Shown here: one piece after another, positions 59,298 through 64,000 of the stretch
How the letters are laid out: every line of letters starts with the position of its first letter
Position numbering within the stretch: position 1 is the first letter of the stretch
Assembly: GCA_965206195.1 (NCBI GenBank)
Contig: CBDBIZ010000011.1
Coordinates: 930,001 to 994,000, forward strand
Reading direction: 5' to 3'
Source of the DNA: JAAOIF01 sp965206195
GTDB taxonomy: Bacteria > Pseudomonadota > Gammaproteobacteria > PS1 > Pseudothioglobaceae
DNA: 64,000 nt
The notes under the pieces: model-generated
What the model saw: only the letters and a program-made list of their open reading frames with translations
Told to the model about the DNA's origin: nothing
The model's database searches: none
Translations under genes and position numbers: made by a program

Positions 59298-59531
59298 TTG
59301 ATTTTTGTCTTGGTTGCGGGCGTGGGAATTGTTAAGTTAATTATTGTTGTTTTGGTTGTTTGGCTGGGCTTTAGTTTGCTTAAGAAACTCAGAAAACCAC
59401 CCGAGCAACAAATTACAAGTAATAAAACCAATGCTAAGATGCTGGCTTGTAGTGTTTGTAAGACCCATATTCCAGCAGATGAAGCGATTGTTCAAAATAA
59501 CAAAGTTTATTGCTCTAAGGATTGTTTATGA
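59298..59531 (+). CDS. Small membrane protein with C-terminal zinc-ribbon-like motif (PP0621-like)
   Basis: A 77-residue product starting with TTG: a single membrane helix (about 5-28) and a C-terminal CSVCKTHIPADEAI and YCSKDCL, four cysteines in C-x2-C and C-x3-C pairs that could bind a metal. This layout is seen in the PP0621 family of unknown function. It overlaps the start of yciB (ATGA at 59528-59531). Confidence 0.8.
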   Translation: MIFVLVAGVGIVKLIIVVLVVWLGFSLLKKLRKPPEQQITSNKTNAKMLACSVCKTHIPADEAIVQNNKVYCSKDCL

Positions 59532-60199
59532 AATTTTTATTGGATTTCTTCCCAATTGTATTATTTTTTGTCGTTTATAAGATTAAAGATTTGCATTTTT
59601 ATCAAAATGAAGGCCTGCATTCTGCGATTATTGCAATGACAATTGCCATATTGATACAGATTTTAATCACGCGGATGCGCAGTGGAAAGTTTGAAAAAGC
59701 ACAGGTGATTGGTTTGGCTTTGTTAATTGGGTTTGGCGGGCTGACTATTTATATTGACAATCCTGCTTTTATTATGTGGAAAGTTAGTGTTTTATATGTT
59801 GTCTTTGCACTGGTTTTAATTGGTAGTATTTTGGTTGGTAAAAAAACTTTATTACAGCGTGTGCTTGGTAAACAGTTGCAGCTGCCTAATCAAGTTTGGA
59901 AAAATCTAACTTGGCTTTGGGGGCTTGGCTTTATCGGCATCGCACTGGTTAATGCTTATTATGTACTGCCATCTATCCGCGCCAATGATGCTTTTTTTGG
60001 CAATAGTGAGCGTTTTGGGTTGAGTGGTTTTGATTGTGCAACTAGCACTCAAGAGGCGCTTTGTTTAATGGCACAACAAAGTGAAGCGTCATGGATAAAC
60101 TTTAAGCTATTTGGCACCATGGGGCTGACCTTTATGCTGCTTGTCATTACTGTGATATTTATCTCTAAATATACCAAAGAAACTAAGGAAATAGCATGA
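59528..60199 (+). CDS. yciB: Inner membrane protein YciB (septation protein A family)
   Basis: YciB is a multi-pass membrane protein linked to cell envelope and septum maintenance. The family start MKFLLDFFPIVLFFVVYKIK and the middle LTWLWGLGFIGIALVNAYYV are clear. At 223 residues it is about 40 longer than typical; the surplus is a loop with two cysteines before the last helix. An upstream TTG at 59522 lies in the previous gene. Confidence 0.92.
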   Translation: MKFLLDFFPIVLFFVVYKIKDLHFYQNEGLHSAIIAMTIAILIQILITRMRSGKFEKAQVIGLALLIGFGGLTIYIDNPAFIMWKVSVLYVVFALVLIGSILVGKKTLLQRVLGKQLQLPNQVWKNLTWLWGLGFIGIALVNAYYVLPSIRANDAFFGNSERFGLSGFDCATSTQEALCLMAQQSEASWINFKLFGTMGLTFMLLVITVIFISKYTKETKEIA

Positions 60200-61272
60200 A
60201 ACATACTCCTTTATATCAAGCACATATTGAGTCGCAAGGAAAAATGGTTGATTTTGGTGGCTGGGAAATGCCACTGAATTACGGCTCACAAATCCAGGAA
60301 CATCACCAAGTTCGCACCAATTGCGGTATGTTTGATGTCTCGCACATGAGTGTGGTGGATTTTAAGGGTGTGCAGGCAAAAAAATTCTTACAAATGCTAA
60401 TTGCTAATGATGTTGATAAATTAAAAACCGAGGGCAAAGCGTTGTATAGTTGTATGCTAAATGAGTTGGGCGGCGTGGTGGATGATTTGATTGTGTATTA
60501 TCAAGATGATGAAAATTATCGTATGGTAATTAATGCTGGCACTACGCAAAAAGACATTGACTGGATTAATGCTCAGGTGCAAGATTTTGAAGTATCAGTT
60601 GAGCCGAGATTTGACTTAGCCATGATTGCTGTGCAAGGGCCTAATGCACGAAAAAAAGTATTCTCAGCGATACCTGGGGTGGAGGAAGTTGCTGGTGAGT
60701 TAAAACCATTTAATGCTGCAAGTATCGGTAGTTTATTTATTGCGCGTACGGGTTATACCGGTGAAGATGGCTTTGAAATTATACTACCTGAAAAATCTGC
60801 TGAGTTTACTTGGAAAATGTTATTAGAAGTAGGTGTACGCCCTTGTGGGCTTGGCGCGCGCGATACCTTACGACTTGAGGCAGGTATGAGTTTATACGGC
60901 TCAGAGATGGATGAGTTGGTCTCGCCACTGGAAGCAGCACTCAGCTGGACGGTTGATTTAAGTGATGAGGATCGTCAATTTATCGGACGTGATGCGCTAC
61001 AAGCCTTACAAGACCAGGGCGTTGAAAAAACCATTGTTGGTTTGGTATTAGAGGGCAAAGGCGTGATTCGCGATCACCAAAAGGTATTGACCAATATAGG
61101 CGAGGGTGAAACTACTTCAGGTACATTCTCACCAACGATGAATCAAGCAATTGCGCTGGCGAGGGTTCCAAAAGGCAGTGAAGGATTGTGTGAAATTAAG
61201 ATGAGAAATAAATTGGTTTCAGCTAAAATAGTCAAGCCGCCATTTGTGCGTAATGGCAAAGTATTGGTTTAA
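60196..61272 (+). CDS. gcvT: Aminomethyltransferase (glycine cleavage T protein)
   Basis: GcvT takes the aminomethyl group from lipoyl-GcvH and forms methylene-THF and ammonia. The 358 residues have GGWEMPLNYGSQIQEHHQVR, DVSHMSVVDFKG and RTGYTGEDGFEIILP. It overlaps yciB by four bases and lies 20 bases before gcvH. Confidence 0.96.
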   Translation: MKHTPLYQAHIESQGKMVDFGGWEMPLNYGSQIQEHHQVRTNCGMFDVSHMSVVDFKGVQAKKFLQMLIANDVDKLKTEGKALYSCMLNELGGVVDDLIVYYQDDENYRMVINAGTTQKDIDWINAQVQDFEVSVEPRFDLAMIAVQGPNARKKVFSAIPGVEEVAGELKPFNAASIGSLFIARTGYTGEDGFEIILPEKSAEFTWKMLLEVGVRPCGLGARDTLRLEAGMSLYGSEMDELVSPLEAALSWTVDLSDEDRQFIGRDALQALQDQGVEKTIVGLVLEGKGVIRDHQKVLTNIGEGETTSGTFSPTMNQAIALARVPKGSEGLCEIKMRNKLVSAKIVKPPFVRNGKVLV

Positions 61273-61292
61273 TAACACAACAAGGAAGAAAA

Positions 61293-61667
61293 ATGAGCGA
61301 AGTAAGAGACGATAGACAATATACACAAACCCACGAATGGGTTTTAGACAATGGCGATGGCACTTATACAATGGGAATTTCTGATCATGCACAAGCCTTA
61401 TTGGGCGATATGGTGTATGTTGAATTGCCCAGTGCAGGTGATAAGGCCAATGCAGAAGATGAGTTTTGTGTGGTTGAATCAGTCAAAGCAGCCAGTGGCG
61501 TATATGCCCCTACCGAGCTTAAAGTTATTGAGGCTAATAGAGCACTTGATGATGAGCCTGAATTGGTGAACACCAGTTGTTATGATGATGGCTGGTTGGT
61601 TAAATTCAAGTCTGATAACCTCGATGGTTTGATGGATGCTGCAGCCTACGCAGAAACGCTAGATTAA
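61293..61667 (+). CDS. gcvH: Glycine cleavage H protein
   Basis: GcvH carries the lipoyl arm between the P, T and L proteins. The 124 residues include QYTQTHEWVLDNGDGTYTMG and the lipoylated lysine in VVESVKAASGVYAP. GcvP is not seen next to it; the next gene encodes an RNase II homologue. The L protein is probably LpdA near 26 kb. Confidence 0.97.
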   Translation: MSEVRDDRQYTQTHEWVLDNGDGTYTMGISDHAQALLGDMVYVELPSAGDKANAEDEFCVVESVKAASGVYAPTELKVIEANRALDDEPELVNTSCYDDGWLVKFKSDNLDGLMDAAAYAETLD

Positions 61668-61670
61668 GTC

Positions 61671-63476
61671 TTGATTAACGCTTTGGTTGCCTACAAAGGT
61701 AAGCCTGCTCGCATTGTTAGCCAAAATATCCACAAATTTGAATTAGAATTTGCTGATGGCTCATCGCGTAAGGTGCGAGAAAAAGATTTCCGCTTTATCC
61801 ACCCTGAATTTGTTAAAGTGGATGGTGATTGCGTACAGGGTGATATTGCGATATTGGCAGATTTTCAAGAAGAAAGCCTAACACCCAAAGAAATCACTGA
61901 GTGGCTATTTGATGAGTACTCAGCTAAAAATGCTTGGTGCACGTGCTTATTAGCAGAAGACGGGCTGTATTTTTATTGGCAAAAAGATAAAATTTTTGTA
62001 CGACCTATCGAACAAGTCAATAATATTCAGGCTCAACGTGATGCCGAGGTAGCTGAGGTTGAAAAATTACAACATTGCATCGATAACATTAAACGCAATA
62101 TTTATGACCAACAAGATTTGCCTTGCTTAAGGGATATTGAAAAAGTTGCACTAAATCAATCAAAACACGCAAAAATACTTGATGCAATTGACGTAGAAAA
62201 CACACCTGAGGCGGCGTACAAATTGCTGTTAAAGCTTGAGTATTTTCAGCCACTTTTTAATCCTTATCCATCACGTTTTGGCATTCCTGAAGATGAAGAT
62301 ATTGCAGCGATAATGCCAACACTTGACAGAGTTGATTTGACTCATTTAAGTAGTTTTTCGATTGACAACGCTGATTCAACTGATGCTGATGATGCCATTA
62401 GTATTGATGGTGATAAGTTGTGGGTGCATATTGCTGATGTTAGTGCAATCGTTACCCCTGGTTCAGATTTGGATGATTATGCTCAAGGGCGTGCATCAAA
62501 CTTGTATTTGCCTGATCAGATTTTGCATATGTTGCCTATTGCAATTACACAAGCCTGTGCGCTGGGGCTCGATGAAACCTCACCTGCTTTGTCGGTTGGT
62601 TTTGTGCTAAATGAGGGTGAAATAAAAGACATTGAAGTAGTGCGTAGTACGATAAAAGTAACCAATATCAGCTATGGGGATGCAGATACTTTATTGGATA
62701 CCAACAAACACCTTTTACAACTTAGCTCGATAGTAAAAGCGCATCAAACTTATCGAAATTTGAATGGTGCTATTAGCCTTAATTTGCCAAATGTTGATGT
62801 TAGGCTAAGGGGGGATTCGGTATTGATTACTGCGCAAGTAGCGAGTCCAAGTAGAGACTTAGTGGCAGAAATGATGATTATAGCAGGGCGGGTGATTGCC
62901 CAATTTGCTGTTGAAAACGATATTGTCATGCCTTATGCTATTCAAGATGAGGGTGATTTTCCACAACAAACACTGGACAATAAAGACGCGTTAACACTAT
63001 CAGAATCATTTAAGGCGACCAAGTATTTTAAGCGTTCTACTACTGCTATTAAGCCTTCGCTACATTATGGTTTAGGATTAGCATCATATTTGCGGGTAAC
63101 CAGCCCACTTAGAAGGTATTTTGATTTGCTTGCACATCAACAGTTATCCAGCTTTATTAGTGGTAAAGCAACGTTAAGTAAAGACAGGGTGAAAGAGATT
63201 ATTGGTATTACCAATGCCTCAATGCCCGATATTGGCAAAACCATTCGTTTAAGTAATGACCACTATAAATGCTTATACCTAATGCAAACTCCTCAATGGC
63301 AAGGAGAAGGTGTGGTAGTCGATACACGGGGCGATAAGGCTTTGTTTATGATTCCAGAATTAGGCATGATGACGCAAATTAAATTTAAGAGTTTGCCTGC
63401 CTTAGATGAAAAAATACAATTGCAAGTTGGCAATATTAATTTAGTTGAGTGCTTAGTTAACTTTAAGCCAGTTTAA
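61671..63476 (+). CDS. rnb: Exoribonuclease II (RNase II/RNB family)
   Basis: An RNase that degrades RNA 3-prime to 5-prime. The 601 residues start with TTG three bases after gcvH. The RNB domain has DNADSTDADDAIS, with the catalytic aspartates, then VHIADVSAIV and TSPLRRYFDLLAHQQLSSFI; a short S1-like C-terminal region follows. It is closer to RNase II than to the longer RNase R. Its end overlaps lpxH by 24 bases on the other strand. Confidence 0.9.
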   Translation: MINALVAYKGKPARIVSQNIHKFELEFADGSSRKVREKDFRFIHPEFVKVDGDCVQGDIAILADFQEESLTPKEITEWLFDEYSAKNAWCTCLLAEDGLYFYWQKDKIFVRPIEQVNNIQAQRDAEVAEVEKLQHCIDNIKRNIYDQQDLPCLRDIEKVALNQSKHAKILDAIDVENTPEAAYKLLLKLEYFQPLFNPYPSRFGIPEDEDIAAIMPTLDRVDLTHLSSFSIDNADSTDADDAISIDGDKLWVHIADVSAIVTPGSDLDDYAQGRASNLYLPDQILHMLPIAITQACALGLDETSPALSVGFVLNEGEIKDIEVVRSTIKVTNISYGDADTLLDTNKHLLQLSSIVKAHQTYRNLNGAISLNLPNVDVRLRGDSVLITAQVASPSRDLVAEMMIIAGRVIAQFAVENDIVMPYAIQDEGDFPQQTLDNKDALTLSESFKATKYFKRSTTAIKPSLHYGLGLASYLRVTSPLRRYFDLLAHQQLSSFISGKATLSKDRVKEIIGITNASMPDIGKTIRLSNDHYKCLYLMQTPQWQGEGVVVDTRGDKALFMIPELGMMTQIKFKSLPALDEKIQLQVGNINLVECLVNFKPV

Positions 63477-64000
63477 CTTGGTATTAATACTAATGGCATT
63501 GCCTTGTTCGTTAGCCCAATCGCCTAATACGTAGCGTGTGTAATGTTCACCAATATGGGTGTTTTGTCGATGCGTATGTCCATGAATAAGATGTGTATTT
63601 GGGTATTTTTGCATCAGTCTGTCCACGCTAGATTGGTTTACATCCATAATATTATAAGATTTGACTTGCTGTGCTTCGACGCTTTTTTTGCGCAGTTGTC
63701 CGCTAAGTCTTAAGCGCATTTTTTTTGACAAGTGTGTAAAAATAAAAATAGTAACTGGATTGCGTAAAACTTTTTTAAGTTTTTGATAATTCGCGTCGTC
63801 AGTACAAAGTGAATCGCCATGTATTAGTATATACTTTTGATTATTAACCTCTAGTAGGTAAGGCTCGTTTATCAACTGGGCACCAGATTGTTGTTCAAAA
63901 TCAGAGCCAATTAAGAAATCACGATTGCCAGCCATGATAAAAATTTTAGTTGTTAGACTAAGTTGTTTTAGCGCCTTAATCACTGTTGGGTAACGCCCCA
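63453..64000 (-). CDS. lpxH: UDP-2,3-diacylglucosamine diphosphatase LpxH (partial, N-terminus outside window)
   Basis: LpxH cleaves UDP-diacylglucosamine to lipid X in lipid A synthesis. The frame runs open into the window edge, so about 60 N-terminal residues are missing. GNRDFLIGSDFEQQSGAQL, the HGDSLCTDDANYQ motif with its aspartates, and the metal ligands in LIHGHTHRQNTH identify it. Together with kdsD this shows a complete-type lipopolysaccharide core. Confidence 0.94.
   Translation of the reverse strand, partial: GRYPTVIKALKQLSLTTKIFIMAGNRDFLIGSDFEQQSGAQLINEPYLLEVNNQKYILIHGDSLCTDDANYQKLKKVLRNPVTIFIFTHLSKKMRLRLSGQLRKKSVEAQQVKSYNIMDVNQSSVDRLMQKYPNTHLIHGHTHRQNTHIGEHYTRYVLGDWANEQGNAISINTKLNWLKVN

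Overview
The window comes from a low-GC gammaproteobacterium. The str, S10, spc and alpha ribosomal protein clusters lie in the classical gammaproteobacterial order, with secY and rpmJ closing spc. A Tat-exported SoxB thiosulfohydrolase, GTG and TTG starts, AT-rich spacers and lone biosynthetic genes packed into mixed operons suggest a sulfur oxidiser near the SUP05/Thioglobus group or its relatives among mussel and clam symbionts. That placement is inferred from gene content and overall character, not from a database search.

Layout. 1-5.8 kb: a partial murE facing left, then soxB with a DUF4395-like membrane protein and a HupE/UreJ-like membrane protein, and kdsD in the opposite direction. 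5.8-10.8 kb: a low-molecular-weight phosphatase, then the str operon (rpsL-rpsG-fusA-tuf) behind a consensus sigma-70 promoter and a leader with a perfect 16-bp inverted repeat. 10.8-22.0 kb: S10 and spc clusters (rpsJ to rpmJ). 22.0-25.9 kb: alpha operon (rpsM-rpsK-rpsD-rpoA-rplQ) behind a TTGACA-17-TATAAT promoter, then rpsU and a YqeY-like gene. 26-29 kb: aceF-lpdA on the minus strand without aceE. 29-37.9 kb: an ABC-2 exporter pair, plsY, a tight folB-folK-dsbA-thiD-hisC-NIF3 run, then asd, hisB and hisH.

37.9-38.7 kb is the most unusual part. Two adjacent minus-strand genes encode small proteins with leader regions resembling the nitrile-hydratase-like leader peptide (NHLP) type, each followed by a repetitive Gly/Ser/Ala/Val/Thr core without cysteine. 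Five perfect copies of a 10-bp A-tract repeat lie directly upstream. They look like RiPP precursors, yet no maturation or export gene lies near them.

38.7-44.5 kb (minus strand): a fructosamine-kinase-like protein, DUF1841, nth, sbcB, a cold-shock protein and a DEAD-box helicase. 44.5-45.3 kb: a gene-poor stretch with transposase-like debris and a 23-bp tandem duplication. 45.3-52.5 kb (plus strand): ridA, recG, ubiC, cmoA, trpG/pabA, a rhodanese, grxC, gpsA, a histidine phosphatase and a Bax-like glucosaminidase. 52.5-57.3 kb: rpsI-rplM, a thioredoxin-like gene with a duplicated 3-prime end, and an unusual pair of a periplasmic binding-like protein and a cyclic-nucleotide-domain/SLC13 permease. 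57.3-64 kb: an AT-rich gap, a frameshifted hydrolase pseudogene, tRNA-Leu(UAA), yciB, gcvT-gcvH, an RNase II homologue and a partial lpxH.

Most of the window is core translation, biosynthesis and repair. Accessory or decaying material is confined to about 35.3-35.6, 37.9-38.7, 44.5-45.3, 54.2-54.3 and 57.3-58.8 kb.
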